DNA of 64,000 bases from Helichrysum umbraculigerum. Taxonomy: Eukaryota; Streptophyta; Magnoliopsida; Asterales; Asteraceae. The position numbers and the translations under genes were made by a program. Where the stretch lies: contig CATIUR010000001.1 in assembly GCA_949592205.1 (NCBI GenBank), positions 70,103,559 to 70,167,558 of the forward strand, given 5' to 3'. Of this stretch, positions 13,725 to 26,300 are shown in pieces. The notes below the pieces were generated by a model. That model was not told where the DNA came from. It was given only the letters and a program-made list of their open reading frames with translations, and did no database searches. The stretch's first letter is position 1. Every line of letters begins with the position of its first letter.

Positions 13725-13951
13725 TACTCCGTCCATCCCTAAATAAATGTCCAATAGAGAATGGGCACACAGTTTTAGAATTCTGTAATTATGATGATTT
13801 TGATAGTGAAATTTCTATTTTACCATTAGTTTTCGCATGCACCTTTTGTGGAAATGTGCAAGTACAGATAAATAGGGAAACTGGTAATTTATTTTTTGAA
13901 GTGGAGACAAACTAAAATAGAAAGGTGGACAATTATGTTGGGGAGGGAGTA
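13725..13951. mobile_element. Stowaway-like (Tc1/mariner) MITE
   Basis: The left end TACTCCGTCCATCCC and the right end GGGGAGGGAGTA match the CTCCCTCCGTCCC termini of plant Stowaway elements, with TA at both borders as target duplication. It is 227 bp. The subterminal TAAATAAATGTCCA and TGGACAATTATG parts also pair. It carries no coding capacity. Confidence 0.8.
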
Positions 13952-16872
13952 ATATAAGTATTAGACATAAGTTTCCTTCTTATTCAACATAGTAAATCAG
14001 AGATCCTTATTAGCTATTTGAGCAACTTTGATGATGTGTGCAGTGGCAGCAACAAGTAGAAGATCTTTTATGGCTTTGAAGCTTGAATATTGCTTCGGTG
14101 CAAGGTAAGTTTTGCATTGATAATGTTATTTCTTAAGGATTATGGACCATAATGTTCATGCATCTTAGTTAATCTCATGACAAAATTCTTAGGAAGGGTT
14201 TATATATAAACATAAAGTTCATCATTTATTTCCTTTTTAGTATTATTTCTTTTGATTAAACAAATAACCTGATTAATGTCAATCAACCTCGTTTTCTACT
14301 TCCAGTCTTGACCTTCAATTACTAGGCCTACTTGTAGTTTCCGAATGAAAAAGTAATGGGGCTGATGTTCACAGCAACTTGGGAATTTGTGAATTTCTAG
14401 TTAAAGGGATAATGTATTTGGATACCACATAGGTATTCAACTGTCATCATTAAGGCCACCCATGTATAGAAAGTACTTTATAGGGCACCAAAGTGTGTAA
14501 ATGGTCTCAGTTATATCAATTCCATACAAAAACATGGATGGTGAACATGCTTTTATTTTTATATTTTATTGTTAAATACATAAAGTTAATCTTACTTTCC
14601 CCAACCTTTCCTTTCAGGTTTTGCGGTTGATTCTGCATGGAACTTAAGGTATTAAAAACTAACAAAAAGTGTATGTTGAATAAATTCTAGTCACTTACTC
14701 TCACATTACCTTCTTAATTATGTTTCATTTTGCACAAAATTATTATATACTTAGAATCACACATAGTGTGATTCAACATTAATCCTTCGTTAGCTTCCCA
14801 CAAGTATCACACGGTTATTAGTACATGTATGTTATATAAACTTGCTATTTTATATTACTTTATGTAAGGTTTAGAACACAGAGTGTGTGTTTGTGTTGAA
14901 TTTGAGGTCACCATTTACCCCCCAATAGTACATATCTTTCTACGAAGTGGCCTTTGATGTGCTAATAGTATAAGTTATACTGTACTTCTCAATAATCCTT
15001 CAGTTGAGTTGAAATGACTTTGCTCATTCGAATATTGCAGTTGACTTCCAAAAGTTAAATGTGTTGTTACTGCCACGTTAAACTAGTTCCACTGACTTAC
15101 CTACATATTTCCTTCTTAGATGTTGGTTTGACTTAACAGAGATATTGTTAGAACTTTGTGCTATTGATATAGTTAAAAATTGAATATATATATGTTTTGA
15201 CCATAAATTTCTGTCTTTTCTCTAAATTAGTTACCTGGTTTAGTGACTTGCCTTTTCTATTCGAATACTTAAAGCTCCTAAGAAAATGTCCCCAAAACAA
15301 AGCATGAACATTTGTTATAGATCATAGGCACCTATACTGACTAGAAACAGTCCATTTCGATATTGAAAACAGAACTTAGATTTAATTATCTTTTTCTTGT
15401 TTGATGCACATATTACTTATTTCGTATGAAGAAGTAATTCTTTTATGAATTTATAAAACTAAATGGAACTTATGTTTAAAGTCAAAAGTTAAATATAAAT
15501 CTTTTTTCAGATGTGTGAGTGGTATCTCTCTTATTCCTTTTTCTTTATGTTCCAAGGAAAGGTTATGTCATTGGTAGCACAAGATTGGGCGATTAAAATT
15601 TCTCAATGTTAGATTATGAGAATAGACAAGTCAAAAGAACCCTTTGACTATAAGTCAAACTGAATAGATGAGGCTGATTTGAACATGGAACCACCGCAAC
15701 CACGTGAAGCAAAAGGCTTTTACAGCTGGGATTTATTGGTTTGTCTTTCTTTTATTTGGATTTTCGATTGATTTTGTTACAGCTTAAGTGCTTGGAAATG
15801 TATCGAACTAAGATCAGACACACTAAGATTGTCAGACCTATTTCGATACATTCCGGTGCCCTTAACCATTATGTTAATGCATATCATTTTCATAGTAACT
15901 TGAATGTCAGCATTTCCACTAAAATTATACCTGCATATGCACGAATTCTATATGCTTAGTTGGTGTGTAATTTTCGTTTTTATTCACTTAAGCTTCTACA
16001 ATGGTTTTGCTATGGCTCTGGATTTGATTAAGGGATGTTCTTAAAGTCTGAAGTCAACGTACAAAGAAATTAACTGATTCGAAGTAAACTTCCAAAGAGG
16101 CTGCCCTAAAAACTTTATACTGGAAGCACGTTTTCATATGGTAATCCTCCCTTTTTGTGTGGAAGTTCTGATTGCAGGTTTCTGGATGTGAAGGAAATGG
16201 GTCCTTTTGTGTCTCTAGTTTCCTTGTATAGATGTGTCATTGGACTGAATCTGAGTCGCTGTGGGCAACTTGAATTGTTGAATGTAATTTTTAGTAACAT
16301 GGTTGAACTTTTTAAATTGTTCTACTTGATGAATGCTGCAACATTCTTGATAATGATTTTTGCCAGTTGACCTGAAAAATAACTTTTAACATAATATAAA
16401 TTTGTATCTTGCAACACTGATGTTTTGGTATTCTCATGTTCGCGTAACAAGCCATGAATTCCAAACCCGAAAGGAACCAAATATCCAGCCTAATTTGTTT
16501 ATGGAAAACATGGTTCTTTCGCTCCCATCTTTTTGAAGCTCGCTTTTGGTGCTTCTCTGCCATTTGGTTGGTGTAATACCTAAACAGTTTACGTATGTTG
16601 GGTCCGCGTCGACTATTTTTGACCTGCCAACTCGACCCGACTTGAATTGCCACTCTTAGTTCCTCTTATTTCTTGCCTTGTTTGGTAGTTGTTGTCAATG
16701 TTTGGCTTTGGTGTTTTTTTAGTGTATTTCACCAGTGTGATTTTTGATAGTCCCTACCAGGGAGGCAATTTGAGTTGGGTGGGGTTATCAGGTTCGCCCA
16801 GATGGGTTGGCGGGTCATAATTACAACCATAACTTGACCGGATAATAAACTTGTTGGGAATTTCAATCGTAA

Positions 16873-17180
16873 CATACTAACCTGGACCCGACCCATACAA
16901 CCCACTTAGGTGAACAATTTAACACCTTGGAGGGTCAGTTTCAGGTTAACGGGTTACTTACAAGTCAAACGGAACACTTTAAGGTCAAATATGTCAACTT
17001 CATGTTACATAGGTCCATCATTTAAACATACTAACCTGGACCCAACCCATATAACCCACTTAGGTGAACAATTTAACACCTTGTAGGGTCTGTTTCAGGT
17101 TAACGGGTTACCTACAAGTCAAACGGGTCACTTTAAGGTCAAATATGTCAACTTCATGTTAGATAGGTCCATCATTTAAA
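16873..17180. repeat. 154-bp tandem duplication
   Basis: Two units, each starting CATACTAACCTGGACCC, begin at 16873 and 17027 with a period of exactly 154 bp and only a few substitutions. The sequence is of the degenerate ACGGGTCAAACGGGTC type that is widespread in composite-family non-coding DNA. Confidence 0.88.
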
Positions 17181-18184
17181 CATTAAAAATTCCCTCAAGT
17201 TAAAAATAATCATGGATGGAAAAAAAATGCATATCAGTTGAAGAAATGAGTGAAGTTAAGCAAGCGGGAAAGGGAATGTATATGCCAAAAGTCTGGTTCG
17301 ATTAGTTAAAATAAAAAAGAATTTGGGTTGACGGGTCAAACCGATAACGATATACTGACCCAAACAAACTCAATCTGGAATATAAACGGGTTGACGGGTT
17401 GGCGTGTCATAAATCTTAACCCAAACTGGTGTACTTTTATGTTGGGTTTTGGTCGTGTCCGGCCATAATCTCTTAATAGTAGTTTGACATAACTAGAAAC
17501 AGTGCAACAGTTTTGTTTCATTATAACTTTTCTGATGTTCTAATAGCATTTTTATTTTTTTACTGCAAGAAAAATATATATCATGAATTCTTTTTATTCT
17601 TTTCTTTTTCTAACTATGATAAGCCAATATTCGTTTCAAAATAAATGTGGCGGTCAAACCTGTTATTCTGAAAAAGACTTCTGTTTTTTAAGCTTGGTAA
17701 GCAAACTTTGCAGTTTGACATACTTAGTTTTACTGAGAGATCTCATGCCTGCAAGTACTTTAGGAGATGAAATATTTGAACATTAAATGTCATCCACAAG
17801 CGAAGGGAGTGGGCCATATACAATGAGCAAAACATTTCAGTTTGGCGTGAAGATGAAAGACAATAAAGCAGCATAAAGACTGAAAGATTACTAATGAGCA
17901 GCACAAGATTAACAAGATACTTGCCAGAATGAAGATGCAAAAAGGTGAAGCAAGCGATGACAGTTATGTACTGTTTTTTATCGGTGTATCTAGACGTTCC
18001 ACATTCAAACTGATTGTTAATGCTTTTTATTTGATATTTCCATCAAGTTTATGGTCATGGAAAGGCAACCATTGTATTTGGTTGGTTTATGTATGATTTA
18101 GCAGTTAAGTTCAATCAATGACATACTCCATATGAAATTCTCACATCTTACCTAGCATTCTGAAAAGAATAAATAACTTCTGTA

Positions 18185-18310
18185 TGGAACCAATAGGTTT
18201 AAGGCTTGGCGTAAGGTTAAGTATCAACCAAAAAGTTATGGGTTCAAGTCCTAATCAGAACTAAGCGTGTGTGTTTGCAGTTCCAGAAAAAAGCTACTTG
18301 TTATATAAAT
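18185..18310 (+). repeat. Possible tRNA-derived SINE fragment
   Basis: TGGCGTAAGGTTAAG (near 18207) resembles a pol III A box. GGGTTCAAGTCCT (18240-18252) matches a B box at tRNA-like spacing. It is followed by GAACTAAGCGTGTGTG and a short A-rich run. No cloverleaf can be drawn, so it is not a functional tRNA. Low confidence. Confidence 0.3.
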
Positions 18311-20345
18311 AAGCAAACATCAAAATTACATACAGATTACAACTGTTTGTTTCTCCATTCAATAATTAACTGAAACAAGAAAACAATCAGCCAGAGAACG
18401 GGAAAAATACGTGTGATATGATCCAATGGAATGCTGTCGGCAGTACTACTCAGCACAGGAAGATTAAATTCTTTTATCCAAAAAAATTTAACTGCCTGTT
18501 ACAGAATTCCTACTTTTAGTATCCACTCTACAACAATACTATAAATACGTCGACATTACACGCGTTAGCCAGTTATTAGCTGGACAACCATGAAACACAA
18601 ACAGCAATAGTATTATCAGTACTTTCACCATCAAACAAGCGACCAGGTTCAAGATTGTTGGAGATACTGATAGCCACATCATTACACCATACAACCCCCC
18701 TCAGCACCCTCTAATACTATACCCCGATTTCTGAATATAATAAAAAGATCTACAGCATTGAATGATGTTCTGGGTATCCTACTAGTCTTGTGTAACAGAA
18801 CTGTTCACACGTTTATATGCTCAGGAGCGGGCTTACTAATATATAAGAAGCAACTGACTGATGTATGTCTCTACATACCTGGCACAACTTCTAGAATATG
18901 GTGAATTTTAGCAGCTTCTTCCCAGCAGTCTACATACGAAATATGGCAGTCTGTAATATCAACCCCACATAATTTCAGTCTCAAAGCACATCCAAGATTA
19001 GCCAAAGACACCGAAAAAGTAGCAATAGAGAACAACTACATGAGTCTTAAAGACCTATAATAAATAACACAATTAATAAAGATAAATATGTACCTCAAGA
19101 TAGTGGGAGAGAACTAAAGAGTCTTTATCTGTTCATCCATTTGCCGACAATTATCAACTCAAAGTAATATTCATATCTAAATGAATAAGTTGTTACTGAT
19201 TACGAAGAGAGTTTGGTTGGTAAGAGTAGGGGTGTTAACGAACCGAGCCGTTCACGAGCAGCTCGAGTTCGAACTCGGTTATTTCGAGTTCGAGCACTAG
19301 CTATTTCGAACTCGAGTCGAGCACCGAGCAAAAATTATTGTTCGATAACTTTCACGAGCCGAGTCATAAAAATTAATATTCGACTCAACTTGCTCGAAAA
19401 CTCGTTTAATATTCCGAGTCGAGCAAGTTAATCGAGCATACTCAACTCGAACAGGTCGAAAAGCTTGTATATATATACATATATATCTCGAGTCGAGCAA
19501 CCGAGCCCCACAAAGATCGATCAATAATAGTTCGTACCGCGAGTCAAGTAACTTAACGAGTTTCGAACTCGAACTCGAGCAATGAAAAAATTATCGATCT
19601 CGAGTTCGAGCCAAAATTAAAAAGCCTATTCGAGTTCGAGTCGAGCTCGAGCAAACGAATAATTTTTCGAGCCGAGCCTAAAAACTTGAAACTCGGTTCG
19701 GCTCGGTTCGTTAACAGCCCTAGGTAAGAGGTTAAGGTTTAACCCAGCATTTAATTGAATGAGTAGGAATGTAATTCATATCTACCACTAATAGTAATAC
19801 AGTAGAAAGTAACAAGTAGTGTATTAAATAATTATATAAATCGAGAGATAGTAATAGAAGAGGTGGGGTGGGTACCTATTCGTTGACATAATTTTCAAGA
19901 TCAGGAAGTATGTCAGGGTGCAATGGTCTTGTTATCACAGAAATTCTAGTACAGATGTCGACAAGTTCACGATACATGGCAACAGACTAAGTGACTTACC
20001 CCTCTGCAGTGGTCTCTATATGCAAACCTCTTTGCTGTGTTCAGATAAATATACATGTTTCGTCATTCTTAAGCAAGTTTATATTTGAAGCATTTGTATA
20101 TATCACCCAACTAGAATCGAGGATGTAACATGAAAATAGCCAAATAGAGAGTTATATATGTACATTTTCTGCATTAACATGAAGGGCTACGAAAATAGCC
20201 AGATATTGATCTACATCTACGTATACTGCTCTGACATGCAGGTCCAGTCCGATAAAATCAATTATAAACATACATACAGGTTTCTTTTTACACTATAATA
20301 AAAGAACTTTTCTTCCACCCGAAAGTAAGAGCAACCATGTTACAC
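18311..20345. other. Intergenic, 3' flank of the hydrolase-CPBP gene
   Basis: No coding gene is recognisable. The part next to 20345 should contain the 3' UTR of the minus-strand gene. Apart from the hAT MITE at 19227-19722, no defined feature is seen. Confidence 0.5.
19227..19722. mobile_element. hAT MITE with perfect 8-bp target duplication
   Basis: Terminal inverted repeats TAGGGGTGTTAACGAACCGA (left) and TAGGGCTGTTAACGAACCGA (right, reverse complement) enclose 496 bp of CGAGTTCGAGC-type words. The flanks 19219-19226 and 19723-19730 are both GGTAAGAG, a perfect 8-bp target-site duplication, which together with TAGGG ends assigns it to hAT. It is non-autonomous, and the intact duplication suggests a rather recent insertion. 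Confidence 0.93.
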
Positions 20346-23300
20346 TCAATTTCTGGTAATCTTGATCTTTTCTTGTGCATTTTGATGCTTTCTTGGATAT
20401 AGAGTTATTGCCCATAATAAAGCCACAGCAAGACCAACTATGCCATTAAAAGGTTGAAATGGGTCACCACCAGTTACCCACAAAGGATAAGTGGGTTGAT
20501 AACTTAAAAATCCACCTTCTTTTATGAAAAAACTAGAAGTCATAATCCCTGCACGCAACCCAATTGGAACGGAGAGACTCCCTTTGCATCTCTGCTTCAC
20601 ACCTGTCAGGCCCAACGATAATAGCCAAAGTCCTGGTATTGCCTTCGGTGACCTTGTATTTAAAGCAAACCATAAATGTATTATAAACGATGCACTCTCT
20701 ATTCATTGTGAAAAAATAAAATAAAATAAAATAAAACAAGTGATTATCATACAGGAATGCAACCATTGCATTCACTACTTAACTGCAGGTGTCCACAAAT
20801 ACTATGCTACATATTAAGAACACAATTTTTGCTCTTACAGAGATGCCAGGACTTTGCAAGTATAGGGAGCTATTAGGAAAGAAAATGCAAGAATTTATAC
20901 TTCTATACTCTATTATAAAACGTGACAAAGTCTTAATCCCTTGAACTTAAGTAATACAAGGTGTATCACTTTTTCGTAACCATCATTTGTTAGTTACCTC
21001 ATTTAATGACTAACGAGTTTATTAATTGTAACTTATGTTTATCTAACTATAAGTTACTAAAACTTCAAATTTATGTGTGAGAGTAAAAACAGTGTACTTC
21101 GGTTTAAAAAAGTTTTTTGAAATGTCAGTACTTAAAAAGATAGCAAAAATACCATTGAGATAACGAAAATGCAAGTCCTGAAAGGATTATTCCTTGATTG
21201 TAGCCAAGATCAACCTCAATTTCTTCAGCCAACCATGACCTGAAGAGCAACTCTTCTACAAGAGCAACAGCAAGTGTTGTTATAAGCCCTTGACCAACAT
21301 ATCTGAACACTTCTCCAAACATCTTGAGCACTGTAACAGCATCTGTACAAGATGGAATGGTAGGCCATGATACGCAGACAAAACCAAGTAACAAATTTGT
21401 AGACTGTACCAACAAAACAAGCATCACCCCTCCAATCAAGCCACATACAGCATTTTGAATCTGTACGGAAAAAACAAAAAAAAAAAAAAATTTGAAAACC
21501 AAACAAAAAAGGAAAGTTAGCCCTTTCATAATTTTGGTTTTATTATTTTTTTTATCTTAATTGGTAGGGGGGGCGGGTCCGTGAAAATATGTTATCTCTG
21601 ATACATATCTAGAACTACTGAAAGCAGAAAGAAAAGAAACATGAAGATCGTATGTATTAAATTTATACCTGACTTGCTGATGTCAACTCCAGCCCATATG
21701 ACTCAAGTGGATCTTCATAACCCCTAATTCTTTTGCCCCATAGCACAACCAGTACCATAATAGAACTATAAAGACCAACTATGCAAGCAAGCTCTGCAAT
21801 TTTTGAGGAGCTATGTGCTGCCCAATTCTGTACGAGTGTTGGAAGCAACGGAACAACAACTGGTGTCCACAATACAAGCACCATCGAGACAAACCCCAAA
21901 ATCCTAAGGTGAGGAAATAGAATCAAACAAAAAATTAAATATAAGAAATGAGCAGAGATCAATTAAATAACAGAACATGTTAATAATGGATGATAGTGAC
22001 GTATAGAAGAAGTTCCCTTAAGAAAAGAATAGTTTGTGCAGAGTATGAAAACGTATGTATTCATTAATTCAAGCTAACTTGAAAGTTATGCCAAAATTTC
22101 CACTGCATGACTGGCTCGGTTTACATTAGAGCCAGAACTTGGCATGTGTTGGAGTGAAACCCAAGCTTACACTCATTCTCAAGTTTGGAACATTTATACT
22201 AACCTCCGGATAGAAAGTAATACACTATTACATATTCCAAAATAGAACGCACATACAGATCTCAAGAAACGGAGCATGTATGGAGCAGATAGATGGATGC
22301 ATATAGGTTAGAGTTACTATATACCTTTGAAACAAAGGACGCTCAGAAAGACGCAGAAAGGAGAACAGCTTCCCGATCAAACTCATAGCGCCACGTATTC
22401 CACCCCAAAGTAATGCAACTTTACCGACCAATTTCAAGATGCCACCTCTTTGACCCAAGCCTGTCAGCAGTGCAACCAACCTAGACAAACAAGGAGAACA
22501 TTCGGTTATAACATACATATAAATGTGTGTGTGTGTGTGTGTGTAAATGAGCAATTGTCTGTAAGCAAACCTCTCTTGATCCAGTTCACCACCTTCCTTC
22601 ATAGGTACTACGGGAGCAGCAACTGACATAGCTTTCTCTGCAAGACTTGTGACTATATTATGGTCACTACTTTTGAACGTTTCTTCCTCATCCTCCTGAT
22701 GATTCTCTTTTTGCTTGAATGACAAAGAGGAAGCTATGGAACTTGTAAGTCCATCACTATATGAATCCTACAGGCAAGTATACACTTTGTTGAGAATCAA
22801 TGAAACTAATCACTTATTAAAAATGGCAATTTGATCATATAACTAATAACCTGGAGTGATGAATATGCTCTGAAATAGCACAACAATTTACCCAGTACAT
22901 TAATTACTCCAATCAAACTAATGTTCCAGAGTAAGAAAATAACACAGAGATGCTAGACAGTGATTGTGGATGTAGGCAAGCATGTCAGACATAGATCATA
23001 AGCATGTGTTGATGTGTGATATAAGATTTGGAAGCAAAACAAAGTTTAGTGAATAACTACAAGGTTATGAATCAGTTCATGTAGACCACGTATAATGCAG
23101 TTATGGACAACTGGGGACGTGCCTCGTTAAAGAGATAAATCCCAATTTATTCCAAAACTTTGAAATTTGCCAATTTTGCAATAAGTTTATACATACATCG
23201 CAGTTACATAAACTCTGAATAGATTGCATATGTAATAATATTTAGAGAAAAATGATCTATAGAATAACAGTTAAGGATAAAGCAGAAATAGAATCCTTAC

Positions 23301-26300
23301 TTGTTGATGAATGAAGAAGGAAGATGCTCCTAGGGCCGCAGTAACTGCTCCAGCCATGACAGTATCACTTCCTAGGCTACTTGAAACATCTTTCTCCTCA
23401 TATTCATCATTTTCACTGTAGAAATCATTGTTCTGGTTCAGATTATCAAGAGGCATTTCATCAGAATCCATCCGATCTGCTTGTAATTGATATCCCTTCA
23501 GAGAGTCCTTACCTTGATCTCTTACAACTACTTTGGTGCTTTCTATAGAATCTTCTGTACTGGTGTTGAAAATCTTTCTCAGACAAGCTAGGCTAGAAGC
23601 AACAACAATGCCAACTGGAATCACTTCTTTCATATATTTAGTGCCCTTAACAGCTGAAGAAACGACATTTAATATATGCTCAGCTTGCAGATTACCAGGT
23701 CCAACCAATTTCTCACCATCCCATGATATTATATGCTGTTTTTCATTTACAACAGCCAGCGAAATTGTATTTGCAACGTCCTCTAATTCCTTTCTCAGCA
23801 TGGGTATCATATCTTTCATGTCAGTTGCTTGTATTCTTCGGCAAACTTCAAACTCCAATGATACTAATATATTCTCTTTGACCACTGATGCAGCATCGCC
23901 AATTCCAGATTTTTCTTTGGTTCTGATCTTATCATGTTCTCTAATTGTGTCGCAATCACCTTCATCATCTAATATTACATAAGCTGGTTCAATCATGTCA
24001 TCGTTACACTCCACACTAGATGGAAGAGGACTCTTAACGTTTATGTCTATGCCCTCATGTGGTATGGCATCATTACAATTTCTACCATTGCCTGATTGCT
24101 CTAAGAGCTTCCATTGACCTTCTTCTGGAACATAGTCGAGACATAAATCAGATGCAGCATCCGAATCAAGAGAGTTTCTATATGGATGTTTACTTATGGC
24201 ATCGCGAGTGTTGTTAAAAACTATAGTTTCATCTTCTCTATCTACGGATAGTTTGCTAATTGAAGGATTACCCAACTCTTTAGGCTCAATTGTCAGCTTA
24301 CGTTCTCCATCTTCATTCTGTTGCAGACCAGATACGATCTCGGGGTCTGTATCTGCGTCCTCAACCTTATCCTTATCACCAATTGCGGATTCATCGTCCT
24401 TGTTCTCTTCCATCTGAGTAATCACATCTTCAATTACACTAAAAACACTGTTAACCGCTACTTGGGTAGAATCATCCATCCCTGTTAGCGCATCCAATGC
24501 CTGGGTAACACTAAAAGATGACGAATTAGAACTGCTGTTACTTGGAACAGCCTGTGCACTTGATTCGTCCTTTTTCAGATTTTCACCCTCTTTTGTTACC
24601 ATCAACTGGTTCTCTGTAGAAGATGATGAACTTTTTTCAGTCTTTGGGGATAATAGTTGTGCATCGTTGTTTTCTTGCTTGCGATTATCCTTCTCCACTT
24701 CCGTTTCATCTTCATGGCCCGACTTGACCTGTTCACTGATATGATCCTCAAAGCTCCCAGAACTTTCCTCCATGCTAGGTGCACTTGAATCTGGGCCATG
24801 AATAAGAGAAGACTGAGCAGTTTTTTCAATGAAAGTATCAGTATCTTGACTGTCACTTGCTATTTTATCATGATGACTTGCTGATTGTAATTGACTGCTG
24901 TCATCGGTCACCGAAGTATGAGCTTGCAGTTCAGAAGCATCATTCTTAGTAGGACGGTTATTAGTGTCCTTTGTGATACTAGCATCTTTCTTACTAAACT
25001 CGGAAGCATTTGGCTCTTTTTCTTGGCTTGATAATGATGACTTCACATCAGAGGCATTCAAGGCTTTCTTTTGGTTTTCCAGGATTGCAGTTACAGAAGA
25101 AGTGAGCTTTCCACGAACATCTTCAGGGACAGCATCTTGCAAAGCATTCATTAGGGTTTCTCCTTGACCAACAGCAGTCCTTACCTGATCGAACACATCA
25201 CATTTATTAATCAATATACATATGCTATACGATTCACAAACATTTTCATTAAAATCCCAGTGAAATAAAATCTTTAATAGGCATTACCTTGCACTTCTGT
25301 TCTTCAGATAGAGCTTCAGGCATCGTCACATCAAGCATATTCATCACTACTCCTGCAGCCGGTACCAGTCTCGCTGTTTCACTATTTTCAGGCTTGACAT
25401 CCATTTCTTTCACTACCTTTGAATCTACAAGGTTTTTTTGTGTCATCAATCCATTGATATATTTATCTTTGGCTGCAGGCATTCGTGAGTCAAAACCAGG
25501 GCTTGAATATGCATCACTTCTTTTCAGCATCAGTTTCGAAGGATATGAGGTATTCTCATCCAACTGGTGAAGGTTCAAAAGATTATTACTTATGCTATTT
25601 GCATCAGATGCTTTACTTGCCATCAGTTTTAATCCTTTTGAAGGATTGATGGTTTCATCAGAGTCCTCCAAAAGAGGATGCCGGCCTTTCAAAATTCCAA
25701 GTTCAACAGCTGTAAGCCACTATATGTAGACATGCTGAGATGTATTAAAAGGATTGGCTAACCTTATAGAGTATATCTGAATAATCAAACGCACTATAAT
25801 GATTTGTGACATAACCAAAAACCAAGTTGGAAGCTCAATGAAGTACATTTTTCTATTAGTAATTACCTCAGCAACAATTTGTTGACACCATGATACGCCA
25901 GATGTTACAGTAGTGCTTTTGTCATCTGACAGGAAATTGCAGATAAGCCAGCTTGTAAATGGATTTTTTGCTATTGAGCTGTGTGGGATGGAAAAAGATG
26001 GTGCTGCATTGTTCTGTTAGAAATCATCAGAAATACAAGGTTGTCAAATATATATTATACTTAAAATATTATTTTCACAAGCAACTAAATTAAAGGAATG
26101 ACAATTTTTAGTCTTGAAAACACAGGCAAAGATAATAGAAATTTCCAGGTTTCCAGCATTCCACAATTGGAGTTACAAAATTCTTAATTAACATATGTGG
26201 TATACCGTATACATGGCTTACACATCAACTACAATAACATTACATGTTAGTGTTCCCTCGTATTTTCCAAATAAGTTCAAGAAATCAAATTTATCACTGG

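Larger units (their letters stand above)
10454..18184 (+). other. Long gene-free stretch, possible non-coding spliced transcript
   Basis: No reading frame with recognisable protein similarity. The first few hundred bases after the stop probably hold the JmjC 3' UTR. Several short segments have exon-like borders on the plus strand: TTTCACAG/GTACTT near 12070, TTTCCAG/GTTTGTG near 13518, GGTGCAAG/GTAAGT near 14104, CTTTCAG/GTTTTG near 14619 and TTTTCAG/ATGTG near 15510. None extends an open frame across the next border. A spliced 3' UTR, a lncRNA or a dead gene would all fit. Three small repeats inside it are listed separately. Confidence 0.4.

Noticed and set aside
16115..16653. Possible protein gene at 16.1-16.7 kb
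   Set aside because: Overlapping short frames on both strands, no recognisable domain and no matching splice phases.
23533..25570. Plus-strand frames opposite the large exons of the hydrolase-CPBP gene
   Set aside because: They are antisense shadows of a frame with clear family similarity and consistent splice phases.
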